Shown here: piece after piece, positions 42,329 through 51,900 of the stretch
How positions within the stretch are numbered: the first letter of the stretch is position 1
How the letters are laid out: each line of letters starts with the position of its first letter
From: Actinomarinicola tropica
GTDB lineage: Bacteria > Actinomycetota > Acidimicrobiia > Acidimicrobiales > SKKL01
Assembly: GCF_009650215.1 (NCBI RefSeq)
Contig: NZ_CP045851.1
Location: forward strand, 907,189 to 971,188
DNA: 64,000 bases
Direction of reading: 5' to 3'
The notes under the pieces: generated by a model
Seen by the model: the letters and a program-made list of their open reading frames with translations, nothing else
Told to the model about the DNA's origin: nothing
The model's database searches: none
Translations under genes and position numbers: made by a program

Positions 42329-43714
42329 ATGCGCTGGGTACGCACCTCGACCGTCGACCACCTGCCGCGGGACCCCGTGGCCGACGCCATGGCCGAGGCG
42401 CTCGCCGACGTGCTCGCCACCGGCACCGTCGAGCTCCGGTACCGGCCCGCCGGCACCCCGCCCGAGGTCGCCCTCGGCCCGGAGCTGGCCTCGGCGTCGG
42501 GGAAGGGCCCCGACGGGTGGGACCTGACGGTGACCGTCCGGCTGGGCGATCGCCGGCGCCACCTCCTGCCGTCGGGCAGCGAGCCGCTCGCCGAGGTGCT
42601 CGCCGCCCTGCCCCAGGTGGGGATCGAGGTCGCGGAGACGTTCCGGTCCCTGCGGCGCGAGGAGCAGCACCACGCGCTGCCCGCGCCCCTGCGTCGGGCG
42701 ATGCGCGACTCGATCGCCGCGGGCATCCTCACCCGCTACCTCGACGCCCGCACCGACGGGCCGGTCGCCGAGGGGCTCATCTCCGAGACGATCGAGTACC
42801 TGGTCGAGCTCAGCTCCAGCCGCGTCGAGTCCCACGACCTCACCCACGGGGTGGTGCTCACCGACGTGCTCGAGGCCTCGCCGCGCATCGAGCTGCGGTA
42901 CCCGGCGCACCTCCGGGCCGCGAAGCGGGCGCCGCTGCTCTTCGACGGGCAGCACTCCGTCCTCGTCGTCGACGAGAGGGGCCGGGCCCGCACCGAGCTC
43001 CAGCGCCACCGCTTCGACCGCCTGCACGCCGAGCACGAGCGCATGCGGGGCCGCACCGCGGAGATGGTCGAGTCCGGCAGCCTCGTCGCCCACGCCACTG
43101 CCACCGTCGGCGGCATCGGGTTCTACCTGCGCACCGACCGCAGCATCTGGACCTTCGTCGACGGCGAGCCGCTGCTCGTGCGGCGGGGCGAGCGGTGGCG
43201 GGCCTTCCCGTTCGAGCTGGCGGCGTCGATCACCCGCATGATCGGCGACAGCCCGGCCGCCCACGAGGTCGTGCAGGCGGCGTTCCTCATCTCGGCCCAA
43301 CCCCGAGGCGCGATCCTCGCCATCGTCGAGGACGCCTCCGAGCTCGACGGGATCGTCCCCACCAAGGACCGCTACGACCTGCGCGACGAGATCGACCCGA
43401 TGGCGATGCGGGTCGAGACGCGCCTGCACCACCTCATCGACTCCGAGGAGCTCGACGAGCGGACGATCGCCCGCCTCGCCGTCCTCGACGGCGCGACGAT
43501 CCTCGACCGCGACGGCCGCCTCATCGCCTACGGCGCCATCGTCACCAGCTCGGAGAGCCAGTACGAGGGGGCGCGGACCGCCGCGGCTCGCACGCTCTCG
43601 GAGCACGCGCTGGTGGTGCTGAAGGTGTCGGTCGACGGCGACATCACCGTGTTCCGCGACGGCAAGGTCGTGGCCACGCTGCTCGCCGGGGTGGGTGGTG
43701 GCCCGCAGGGTTGA
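42329..43714 (+). CDS. DisA_N/diadenylate-cyclase-like domain protein with altered RHR motif
   Basis: 461 residues. The last ~150 resemble the DAC domain of DisA/CdaA: VLDGATILDRDGRLIAYGAIV matches the D-G-A motif at about residue 387, and EGARTAAARTLSEHALVVLKVSVDGDITVFRDG matches the G-T-R-H-R-A-A motif but reads G-A-R-T-A-A-A, and VSxE becomes VSVD. Thus the ATP-contact His and the second Arg of RHR are missing; the protein may be an inactive nucleotide-binding sensor or use another chemistry. The N-terminal ~290 residues show a beta-rich domain with no family recognised. It starts 4 bp after the flavin reductase, so they are co-transcribed. Confidence 0.6.
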   Translation: MRWVRTSTVDHLPRDPVADAMAEALADVLATGTVELRYRPAGTPPEVALGPELASASGKGPDGWDLTVTVRLGDRRRHLLPSGSEPLAEVLAALPQVGIEVAETFRSLRREEQHHALPAPLRRAMRDSIAAGILTRYLDARTDGPVAEGLISETIEYLVELSSSRVESHDLTHGVVLTDVLEASPRIELRYPAHLRAAKRAPLLFDGQHSVLVVDERGRARTELQRHRFDRLHAEHERMRGRTAEMVESGSLVAHATATVGGIGFYLRTDRSIWTFVDGEPLLVRRGERWRAFPFELAASITRMIGDSPAAHEVVQAAFLISAQPRGAILAIVEDASELDGIVPTKDRYDLRDEIDPMAMRVETRLHHLIDSEELDERTIARLAVLDGATILDRDGRLIAYGAIVTSSESQYEGARTAAARTLSEHALVVLKVSVDGDITVFRDGKVVATLLAGVGGGPQG

Positions 43715-43726
43715 GCGGGGCGTCCG

Positions 43727-43732
43727 TAGGCT
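43727..43732 (+). promoter_or_regulatory. Leaderless -10 box before pirin gene
   Basis: TAGGCT ends 7 nt before ATG 43740 and no Shine-Dalgarno sequence is present. Confidence 0.5.
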
Positions 43733-43739
43733 GGACGAC

Positions 43740-44768
43740 ATGACCGACCCCGTGCTGCAGACCGTCCCGCTCGGCGCGCAGTGGCCGACGCTCGACCCGT
43801 TCCTCTTCTGCGCCCACCACGACGACGCGTACCCGGCGGGCGACGACGCCATGGCGCCCGCCGTGCCGGTCGACGACCGCGAGCTGGGCATGGACTTCTC
43901 CGGCGCCGACGGGTGGAGCATGTACCACGGCCTCACCGTCCCCGGCTTCCCGGGCCACCCGCACCGGGGGTTCGAGACGGTCACGTTCGTCCGCAAGGGA
44001 CTGATCGACCACTCCGACTCGCTCGGCGCCGCCGCCCGGTTCGGTCGGGGCGACGTGCAGTGGGTGACGGCCGGGCGGGGGATCGTGCACTCCGAGATGT
44101 TCCCGCTGGTCCACGCCGACCGGACGAACCCGCTCGAGCTGTTCCAGATCTGGCTCAACCTCCCGGCCGAGGACAAGCTCGTCGATCCGTACTTCACGAT
44201 GTTCTGGGCCGACGACATCGCCCGCCACGTCGTGGGGCCGGAGGGGCGGCGCGCCGAGGTCACCGTCATCGCCGGGGCGTTCGGGGACGTGACGGCGCCG
44301 GCGCCGCCACCCAGCTCGTGGGCCGCCCGCGCCGACGCCGACGTCGCGATCTGGCACGTCCGGCTCGATCCGGGCGCCCGCCTCACGCTGCCCGCGGCCG
44401 CTCACGCCGAGTCGCTGCGGGTGCTCTACGTGTTCGAGGCCGACACCGCCGTGGTGGGGGGCACCGAGGTGGGCAACGACACCGGGGTCCAGCTGGCGTC
44501 CGACCAGGAGGTCGAGGTCGTGGCCGGCGATGCCGAGGTCGAGGCGCTCGTGCTCCAGGGTCGGCCGATCGGCGAGCCCGTGGCCCGCTACGGGCCGTTC
44601 GTCATGAACACCGAGCAGGAGATCCGCCAGGCGATGGTCGACTACCAGTCGACCCAGTTCGGCGGCTGGCCCTGGGAGGACGACGCGCCGACGCACGGTC
44701 GAGACCGCGGACGGTTCGCGCGCCACGTCGACGGCCGCCTGGAGGAGCCCGAGGGCACGTCCGTCTGA
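43740..44768 (+). CDS. Pirin-family (bicupin) protein
   Basis: 342 residues. The first cupin domain has PGFPGHPHRGFETVTFVRKG (metal-binding HPHRGFE at about residue 77) and the partner motif WVTAGRGIVHSEMFP; the second cupin lies in the C-terminal half. Known pirins are iron-containing nuclear or bacterial proteins, some with quercetinase activity; nothing in the sequence assigns one. ATG 43740 is leaderless. It converges with the thioesterase gene; 7 bp separate their stops. Confidence 0.88.
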   Translation: MTDPVLQTVPLGAQWPTLDPFLFCAHHDDAYPAGDDAMAPAVPVDDRELGMDFSGADGWSMYHGLTVPGFPGHPHRGFETVTFVRKGLIDHSDSLGAAARFGRGDVQWVTAGRGIVHSEMFPLVHADRTNPLELFQIWLNLPAEDKLVDPYFTMFWADDIARHVVGPEGRRAEVTVIAGAFGDVTAPAPPPSSWAARADADVAIWHVRLDPGARLTLPAAAHAESLRVLYVFEADTAVVGGTEVGNDTGVQLASDQEVEVVAGDAEVEALVLQGRPIGEPVARYGPFVMNTEQEIRQAMVDYQSTQFGGWPWEDDAPTHGRDRGRFARHVDGRLEEPEGTSV

Positions 44769-44775
44769 GCGGCGC

Positions 44776-45576
44776 TCAGGTGCGGTCGAGCAGGAGGCTC
44801 TGGACGGACCGACCCACCCGACCCTGCCCGTCGTAGAGGGCGCTCTCGGCTGCCGCGGCACCGGTGGAGCCGGGGAAGGTCGTCGAGCGCAGGCAGATCC
44901 AGTCGCCGAGCGGTTCGCGCACGGCGTGGATCGTCAGGTCGGGGTTGATGAAGATCCACTGGCCGCGGGGCACCGCCCAGGAGAAGCCGTTGCCGAAGTC
45001 GGCGGCACCGGCGAGTCGCATCATCGGCGTCGTCGTCTCGCTGGCGATCACCGGGTAGCGGAGGCGGATCCACCCGGTGGCCGGTCCGGGGCGATCGAAG
45101 CCGCCGTCGACGAACAGGATCTCGTTGGCGTCGCGGTGGAAGGTGAGGCCGTCGGGCTCGGGTGCGCCGGGGAACTGGAGCTGCTCGCCGTGCTCCGGCC
45201 CGGGGGGCGGCGGATCCGCCGGCACCGCCTCGTCGGGCACCGGGAGGTCGGCGCGGCGGATGCGCAGGGCCGTGGCCCGCATGACCTCGGTGTCGCCGGC
45301 GTGGAGGGACGCCTGCACGAGCTGGACCTTCTTGCCGGGGCGGAGCACCTCGGTCGTGATGCGGAGGGGCGTGAGGGGGACCGGGCGCAGGAGCTCGAAC
45401 GTGAGGCGCGCGATCTGGACCGGGACGGGGGCGTCGGCTGACTCGACGGCGTGGGTGAGCAGCGCGGACGGGGCGCCGCCGTGCTGGGCGGCCGGGTCCC
45501 AGGGGCCGACGGTGAGCTCGGTGGGGACGAGGTGGTCGCCGTCGGGGAGGTAGAGGGCCTCGGGGTTCGCGGTCAC
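44776..45576 (-). CDS. Thioesterase-family protein (double hot-dog, TesB-like)
   Basis: 266 residues of the actinobacterial thioesterase family (TesB-like acyl-CoA thioesterase domains): WDPAAQHGGAPSALLTHAVESAD contains the H-G-G-A-P-S-A-L helix, then PLTPLRITTEVLRPGKKVQLVQASLHAGDTEVMRATALRIR is the first hot-dog sheet and LADFGNGFSWAVPRGQWIFINPDLTIHAVREPLGDWICLRST the second. It hydrolyses an acyl-CoA; chain specificity unknown. GTG 45576 begins 4 bp after the upstream coiled-coil gene stop, so both are likely in one transcript. Confidence 0.85.
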   Translation of the reverse strand: MTANPEALYLPDGDHLVPTELTVGPWDPAAQHGGAPSALLTHAVESADAPVPVQIARLTFELLRPVPLTPLRITTEVLRPGKKVQLVQASLHAGDTEVMRATALRIRRADLPVPDEAVPADPPPPGPEHGEQLQFPGAPEPDGLTFHRDANEILFVDGGFDRPGPATGWIRLRYPVIASETTTPMMRLAGAADFGNGFSWAVPRGQWIFINPDLTIHAVREPLGDWICLRSTTFPGSTGAAAAESALYDGQGRVGRSVQSLLLDRT

Positions 45577-45580
45577 GCCG

Positions 45581-46465
45581 TCACCGTACGGCGACGCGCA
45601 GGTCGTCGCCCGAGCGGACGCTGACGAGGTGCTCGGCGAGGGGTGGGACCTCGATCTCGAGCGGCGGGTTGCCCTCGGGGACGCTGAGGACGAGCACGAC
45701 CTCGCCGCCCTCCTCGTGGGCTCGCAGGACGATGGCCTGCTGCTCCCGTGCTGCGGCGGCGAGCAGCTCCTGGGTGAGGCGCAGGACGGTGAGGCACCTC
45801 GCTGGGTCGTCGACCGTGGCGTCCCAGTCGACCTCCATCGCCACGCCGACCTCCTCGCGCAGGGCGGCGACCTCGATCTCGACGGCGGTGCGCAGCGGGT
45901 CGTCGGTCTCGCCGAACGGGCCCGGCCCGTCGGGGGAGGCGGCCACGCTGTGGCGCCAGGTGCGTTCGGCCCGTGCGAGCTCGAGCTGCCAGAGGGCCTC
46001 GGCCTCGATGCCGGGGCGGTGGGCGTCGAGGGTGCGGCGGGAGGCGGCGTCGAGGGCGAGCAGGCGTTCACGCAGCTCGACCACCTGGGCGGCGACCTCG
46101 TCGCGCTCGGTGGTGGCTGCGGCGGCGGTGGCCTGGGCCGCGGCGATCTGGTCCTCCGCGGCGGCGAGCGACGCCAGGGCAGCTTCACGGTCTCCGCTGG
46201 CCCGGTCGGCATCGGCCCGCGTCGCGGCGGCGCTGGCCTCGGCGTCGGCGGCGCGACGCTCGGCCGCCTCGGCCCGGGCCTCGGCCTCGGCGGCCCGGCG
46301 CTCGGTGTCGGCTGCGTTCGATCGGGTGGCGGCCAGCTCGTCGGCGACGAGGCCCGCGTCGGCTCGACAGGCGTCGAGCGCGGCCGTCGATCGGCGCCGC
46401 TGGACGAGGAGCAGCACCGCCAGCAGGCCGCTCAGGAGCGCGAGGACGACGACGGCGGCGGTCAC
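45581..46465 (-). CDS. Membrane-anchored coiled-coil protein of unknown function
   Basis: 294 residues. Residues 3-22 form a single transmembrane helix (VVVLALLSGLLAVLLLVQ); residues 35-140 are an Ala/Arg/Glu-rich coiled coil (AEAEARAEAAERRAADAEA...). The C-terminal ~130 residues are folded-looking, with VEIEVAALREEVGVAMEVDWDATVDDPARCLTVLRLTQELLAAAAREQQAI resembling the start of a histidine-kinase-like ATPase/GHKL helix (weak), but no N, G1 or G2 boxes are seen. Function unknown. GTG 46465 is the start. Upstream lies the palindrome-rich patch. Confidence 0.7.
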   Translation of the reverse strand: MTAAVVVLALLSGLLAVLLLVQRRRSTAALDACRADAGLVADELAATRSNAADTERRAAEAEARAEAAERRAADAEASAAATRADADRASGDREAALASLAAAEDQIAAAQATAAAATTERDEVAAQVVELRERLLALDAASRRTLDAHRPGIEAEALWQLELARAERTWRHSVAASPDGPGPFGETDDPLRTAVEIEVAALREEVGVAMEVDWDATVDDPARCLTVLRLTQELLAAAAREQQAIVLRAHEEGGEVVLVLSVPEGNPPLEIEVPPLAEHLVSVRSGDDLRVAVR

Positions 46466-46512
46466 GTCCGCACCCTACCGAAGCCACCCCGAGCCTCCGC
46501 TCCACCCACCAC

Positions 46513-46724
46513 CGCGCCCCGTTGGCGGCGATTCGACGTCGATTCGCCGCCAACGGGGCGCGTGGGGAAGCACTCCCGGGGTGCAGCGGCTGGTTGGGTC
46601 CGATGCGCGTGCTCTGGCACGCGGATCGGACCCGAGGGGCTGGCCCGGATGCTCGGCACGCCCCGCCGCGCCACCCTCCGCGGCCCCCCATACGCGCCGA
46701 TTCGGCGCCGAATCGGCGCGTATG
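46513..46724. repeat. Three large palindromes in a non-coding patch
   Basis: The 280-bp gap holds three separate dyads. Palindrome 1 (46513-46562) is 50 bp with a single mismatched pair, centred on TCGACGTCGA. Palindrome 2 (46596-46633) has 17-bp arms with one mismatch around TCTG. Palindrome 3 (46689-46724) is a perfect 36-bp palindrome centred on GGCGCC. Palindromes 1 and 3 share a GATTCG core on both sides. No reading frame or family explains them. Confidence 0.75.
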
Positions 46725-46756
46725 CGCGGGCGGGCGGAGTGGGCGAGGGGGGCGGA

Positions 46757-47746
46757 TCAGGGGGTGTCGGCGGGATAGGTGACGCCGATCTGGCGGCGGA
46801 TCTCGTCGAGCGTCGCCATGATCGCCACGCTGGTGTCGAGCGGGATGACGTCGGACTCGAGGTGACCGCCCCGGATCCGCTCCACGGCGTGGATCGCCTC
46901 GTGGGCCAGCCCGTGGTGCGGCACCTCCACGCGCTCGGGCGCGCCGTCGTGGCGGTCGATCGTGAACCCGCTCGTCCCCCAGAAGGGCGGCTCGATGCGC
47001 ACGACCCCCTCGGTGCCGACGACCTCGCACCAGTGCGAGCTGCGGGCCTCGAGCCCCGTGTGGAAGATCGACACGGCGCCGTCCGGATGCGACGCCACGA
47101 CACCGAGGTTGACGTCGACGGCCGTCGGACCGAGCTCGCCGAGCGCCCGCACCTCGACCGGCGGCCCGAGCAGGAACCGTGACAGCGCCACCGGGTACAC
47201 GCCGAGGTCGAGCAGCGCACCGCCGGCCAGCGCCAGCTCGTGGTGCCGACCGGTCGGCCCCGGCACGGCGATCGAGAAGTTCGCCTCGACCGCCCGCACA
47301 CGGCCGATCTCGCCCGACGCCAGCCGTCGACGCAGCTCGACCACGGGCGGCAGGAACCACGTCCACATCGCCTCCATGAGGAAGCGACCCGACGCCCGCG
47401 CGGCGGCAGCCATCTCCCGAGCCTCCCGGGCGTTGACCGCGAACGCCTTCTCGCACAGCACGTGGCGCCCTGCCTCCAGCGCGGCCACCGCCAGCTCACG
47501 GTGCGACGAGTGCGGGGTGGCGACGTACACCAGGTCGACCTCGTCGTCGTCGAGCAGCGCCTCGTAGGACCCGTGCGCCCGGGTCGCGCCGAACCGCTCG
47601 GCGAACGACGCGGCCCGCTCCATCGAGCGCGAGCCGACGGCGACGAGCTCCGCGCCCTCGACGTGTCGCAGCGCCCGAGCCATCGCCGACGCGATGTCGC
47701 CCGGCCCGGCGATGCCCCACCGCAGGGGCGCCGCCGCCGCCGTCAC
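46757..47746 (-). CDS. Gfo/Idh/MocA-family oxidoreductase
   Basis: 329 residues. LRWGIAGPGDIASAMARALRHV is the N-terminal Rossmann motif, then YVATPHSSHRELAVAALEAGRHVLCEKAFAVNAREAREM contains the family signature E-K-A/P near residue 100 with the catalytic Lys. The second, beta-sheet domain binds the substrate (LLDLGVYPVALSRFLLG). These enzymes oxidise or reduce sugars, inositols or their derivatives with NAD(P). GTG 47746 is chosen with GGGGGT just upstream; GTG 47752 is alternative. It follows zwf with 16 bp between and may belong to the gnd-zwf operon. Substrate unknown. Confidence 0.88.
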   Translation of the reverse strand: MTAAAAPLRWGIAGPGDIASAMARALRHVEGAELVAVGSRSMERAASFAERFGATRAHGSYEALLDDDEVDLVYVATPHSSHRELAVAALEAGRHVLCEKAFAVNAREAREMAAAARASGRFLMEAMWTWFLPPVVELRRRLASGEIGRVRAVEANFSIAVPGPTGRHHELALAGGALLDLGVYPVALSRFLLGPPVEVRALGELGPTAVDVNLGVVASHPDGAVSIFHTGLEARSSHWCEVVGTEGVVRIEPPFWGTSGFTIDRHDGAPERVEVPHHGLAHEAIHAVERIRGGHLESDVIPLDTSVAIMATLDEIRRQIGVTYPADTP

Positions 47747-47762
47747 CGCCACCCCCCGACGC

Positions 47763-49156
47763 TCATCCCTCGCCGCACGGGTTCCAGACGTCGCCGGGGA
47801 CGAGCCGGTCGGCCCCCGTCGGCCCCCACGAGCCGACCCGGTACAGCTCCGACGGCGGCGGCGCGTCGAGCACCGGTTGCACCGCCTCCCACGCGGCCTC
47901 GACCGCGTCCTGCCGGGAGAAGAGGCGGGGGTCGCCGTCGAGCGCGTCGTCGAGCAACCGGTCGTAGGCACCAGGGGCGTCGCCGTCGTCGACCGCCTCG
48001 CTCAGCACGAGCGACACCGGCCGGCTCTCGAGCTCCTCGCCCGGCTTCTTGGCCTGCACCGCGACGGTGATCTGGTCGTCGGGCTTCATCCGGAAGCTCA
48101 GGCGGTTCGGCTCGGGAACCGACGCCGTCGACGTGAACATCGGCCGGGGCGGCCGCTTCAGCTCGACGACCGCCTCGGTGACCGTCGACGCCATCGACTT
48201 GCCGGCCCGGATGTACCAGGGCACCCCCGCCCAGCGCCACGAGTCGACGAAGGCCCGGACGGCGACGAAGGTCTCGGTGTCGGAGTCCGGCTCGACGCCG
48301 TCCTCCTCGCGGTACCCCTCGAACTGGCCCCGCACCACGTCGGCGGGGTCGAACGGCCGGATGGCGCGCAGCACCTTCGCGATCTCGTCGCGCAGCGCCT
48401 CGGGGTCGTCGGTGGCGGGCGGCTCCATCGCCAGCAGCGCGACGACCTGGAGCAGGTGGTTCTGCACGACGTCCCGGAGCGCGCCGACCCCGTCGTAGAA
48501 GCGCCCCCGGCCCTCGACGCCGAAGTCCTCGGCCAGCGTGACCTGCACGTTGTCGACGTAGTAGCGGTTCCACACCGGGTCGAGCAGCGTGTTCGTGAAG
48601 CGGAACACCATCAGGTTCTGCACCGCCTCCTTGCCGAGGAAGTGGTCGATCCGGAAGATCGACGACTCGGGGAAGTGGCGGTGGAGGAGGGCGTTGAGCT
48701 CCTGGGCCGAGGCGAGGTCGCGGCCGAACGGCTTCTCGAGCACCACCCGGGCCCGCTCGTGGAGCCCGTTGGCGACGAGCCCGGAGATCACGTCGTCGAA
48801 GAGGTCGGGCGGGATGGCGAAGTAGAAGACCGGCAGCTGCTGGTCGGCGACCGCCTCGGCGACGCGGACGTAGGTGTCCTCGTCCTCGTAGTCGCCGTCG
48901 ACGTAGCGGAGGGCCCGGGCGATCCGCTCGAACACCTCGTCGTCGACGTCGTGGTCGGACTCGTCGAGCGTGGTGCGGATGTGGCGCCGCAGGTCGTCGA
49001 GGTCCCACCCGCTGCGGGCGACGCCGACGACGGCGTCGGGCAGGCGGTCGTGGAGCGCCAGGCGGTACACGGCGGGGATGAGCTTCTTCTTGGCCAGGTC
49101 GCCGGTGATCCCGAACAGCACCAGGGCGTCGGCCCGCTCCGTGCGGTGGGCGGCGC

Positions 49157-49160
<4 letters not shown>
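47763..49160 (-). CDS. zwf: Glucose-6-phosphate 1-dehydrogenase
   Basis: 465 residues, near the normal ~490. FGITGDLAKKKLIPAVYRL contains the NADP-binding GxxGDLxxKK motif, and SIFRIDHFLGKEAVQNL is the active-site signature (RIDHYLGKE, with F for Y; His is the base and Lys binds substrate). RAGKSM and the late FRMKPDDQITVAVQAKKPG are also conserved. It catalyses the first step of the oxidative pentose phosphate pathway (glucose 6-phosphate to 6-phosphogluconolactone) in the cytoplasm. GTG 49160 overlaps the gnd stop (GTGA), so translation is coupled to gnd upstream. Confidence 0.95.
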
Positions 49161-50185
<1,025 letters not shown>

Positions 50186-50349
50186 GCCGTCCCCTCTCGT
50201 CGCGTGGAGCCGATCGTAGGGACTGCGGGGGCGGACTGGGCCCGATGGGCCCCCGGTCGGGACCTTCGACCCTCCCGCAGGTAGTTTTTCTAGCGAACAC
50301 TGCACTTCGACCGGTCGCACCCGTCGGCCGGCGAAGGAGAACAACGGCG

Positions 50350-51789
50350 ATGACCACCTCGGATCGCACCCCCGTCCACGAGCTCTCCACCGACCCGCCG
50401 CCCACGCACCGCGACGGATGGATGACCATCACCTTCAGCGTCGCCGCCTGCGCGGTGTTCTTCGCGCTGCTCGCCGTCGGCCTCGCCCTCCGGGCCTCCG
50501 ACGAGGAGGCCGCGGCGGGCTCCGCCGGCGCCACCGGCAGCCAGACCGTCCAGGTCGAGCTCGGCGACCTCTACGTCGAGCCGGCCAGCATCTCGGTCCC
50601 CGCGGGCACCGAGGTGATCGTCGAGGTCACCAACGCCGGGGCGATGCCCCACGACCTGGCGTTCGAGGGTGACACCTCACGCGGCACGAAGATGCTCGAT
50701 CCCGGCGAGACCGAGACCGTGAGCCTCGGCGTCGTCGAGACCTCGAGCGAGGCCTGGTGCACCGTCCCCGGCCACAAGGAGGCCGGCATGGTGATGGCCA
50801 TCGAGGTCACGGGCGGCGACACCGAGCAGGCCAGCGCAGCCGGCGGCCACGACGTCGCCACGGCGGCGCCCGGCGCCGACGGCAACGCCGTCATCGACTT
50901 CAACGCCGCCCCCGCCGACGGCTGGGCGCCCTACGACCCGACCCTCGCTCCCGCCCCCGGCGGCACCGAGCACGAGGTCACCTGGCACATGACCGAGGAG
51001 GTCATCGAGATCGCCCCCGGCGTCACCCAGGAGCTGTGGACCTTCGACGGCCAGGTGCCCGGGCCCACCCTGCGGGGCAAGGTCGGCGACATCTTCACCG
51101 TCACGATCGTCAACGACGGCCAGATGGGCCACTCGCTCGACTTCCACTCGAGCAAGGTGGCGTGGGACGACGAGATGCGCACCATCGCCCCGGGTGAGTC
51201 GCTCGTCTACCAGTTCGAGGCCAAGCACGCCGGTGCGTACATGTACCACTGCGGCACCGCCCCGACGCTGCACCACATCGGCAACGGCATGCACGGCGCC
51301 ATCATCATCGACCCGCCGGACCTCGCAGAGGTCGACCACGAGTTCGTCTTCGTGCAGCACGAGTTCTACACCGGCCCCGAGGGCCAGCCCGGCGACCTGG
51401 CCAAGATGCAGGACGACGAGTGGGACGCCGTGGTCTTCAACGGCTACGTCAACCAGTACGTCCACGCCCCGCTGCGGGTCGAGCAGGGCGAGCGGGTGCG
51501 GGCCTGGATCGTGAACAACGGCCCGTCGGAGAACAGCTCCTGGCACGTCGTCGGCACGATCTTCGACACCGTGTACTTCGAGGGCGCCTACAGCCTGCGC
51601 CCCGACGACACCCGAGGCGGCTCCCAGGCGCTGGCCCTCCAGCCGGCCCAGGGCGGGTTCGTCGAGTTCACCTTCGACGAGGAGGGCTTCTACCCCTTCG
51701 TCACCCACAAGTTCTCCAACGCCGGCCGAGGCGCCATGGGCCTCTTCCAGGTCGGTGACGTGGAGCTCCCCGAGGGTGCGTCGCACTGA
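50350..51789 (+). CDS. NirK-like copper protein with N-terminal cupredoxin domain
   Basis: 479 residues: a cytoplasmic head, one membrane helix (about 27-47), a cupredoxin domain with MPHD and WCTVPGHKEAGM (type 1 copper His, Cys, His, Met), then two cupredoxin domains of the copper nitrite reductase type. GHSLDFHS supplies type 1 His, the catalytic Asp and a type 2 His; YMYHCGTAPTLHHIGNGM supplies type 2 His, type 1 Cys, His and Met; SSWHVVG and FVTHKF correspond to His255 and His306 of AfNiR. The architecture is like the cupredoxin-fused NirK of Hyphomicrobium. Nitrite reduction to NO is the expected function; a multicopper oxidase is possible. AAGGAGA precedes ATG 50350. The upstream gap has an AT-rich stretch (50282-50294). 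Confidence 0.8.
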   Translation: MTTSDRTPVHELSTDPPPTHRDGWMTITFSVAACAVFFALLAVGLALRASDEEAAAGSAGATGSQTVQVELGDLYVEPASISVPAGTEVIVEVTNAGAMPHDLAFEGDTSRGTKMLDPGETETVSLGVVETSSEAWCTVPGHKEAGMVMAIEVTGGDTEQASAAGGHDVATAAPGADGNAVIDFNAAPADGWAPYDPTLAPAPGGTEHEVTWHMTEEVIEIAPGVTQELWTFDGQVPGPTLRGKVGDIFTVTIVNDGQMGHSLDFHSSKVAWDDEMRTIAPGESLVYQFEAKHAGAYMYHCGTAPTLHHIGNGMHGAIIIDPPDLAEVDHEFVFVQHEFYTGPEGQPGDLAKMQDDEWDAVVFNGYVNQYVHAPLRVEQGERVRAWIVNNGPSENSSWHVVGTIFDTVYFEGAYSLRPDDTRGGSQALALQPAQGGFVEFTFDEEGFYPFVTHKFSNAGRGAMGLFQVGDVELPEGASH

Positions 51790-51825
51790 CCACCCGTCGA
51801 CCCGGCGAGAGCCGGAGGCGGCCGT

Positions 51826-51856
51826 GAGGCCGGGACGTGGGGTGCGTCCCGGCCTC
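51826..51856 (+). terminator. Strong hairpin between NirK-like and RIC genes
   Basis: GAGGCCGGGACG (51826-51837), 7-nt loop, CGTCCCGGCCTC (51845-51856): a perfect 12-bp stem with no T-run. It may attenuate or separate transcription between the two genes, or protect mRNA ends. Confidence 0.5.
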
Positions 51857-51900
51857 CGCCGCGCCCACCACCTGCACCCCCGAACCACCAGGAGCAGACG

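Noticed and set aside
39396-43714. Class III cyclase plus DAC-like protein as an anti-phage CBASS-type system
   Set aside because: No CD-NTase, HORMA/TRIP13 or effector gene is adjacent, and the two genes are separated by a synthetase and a reductase; no link to defence is visible.
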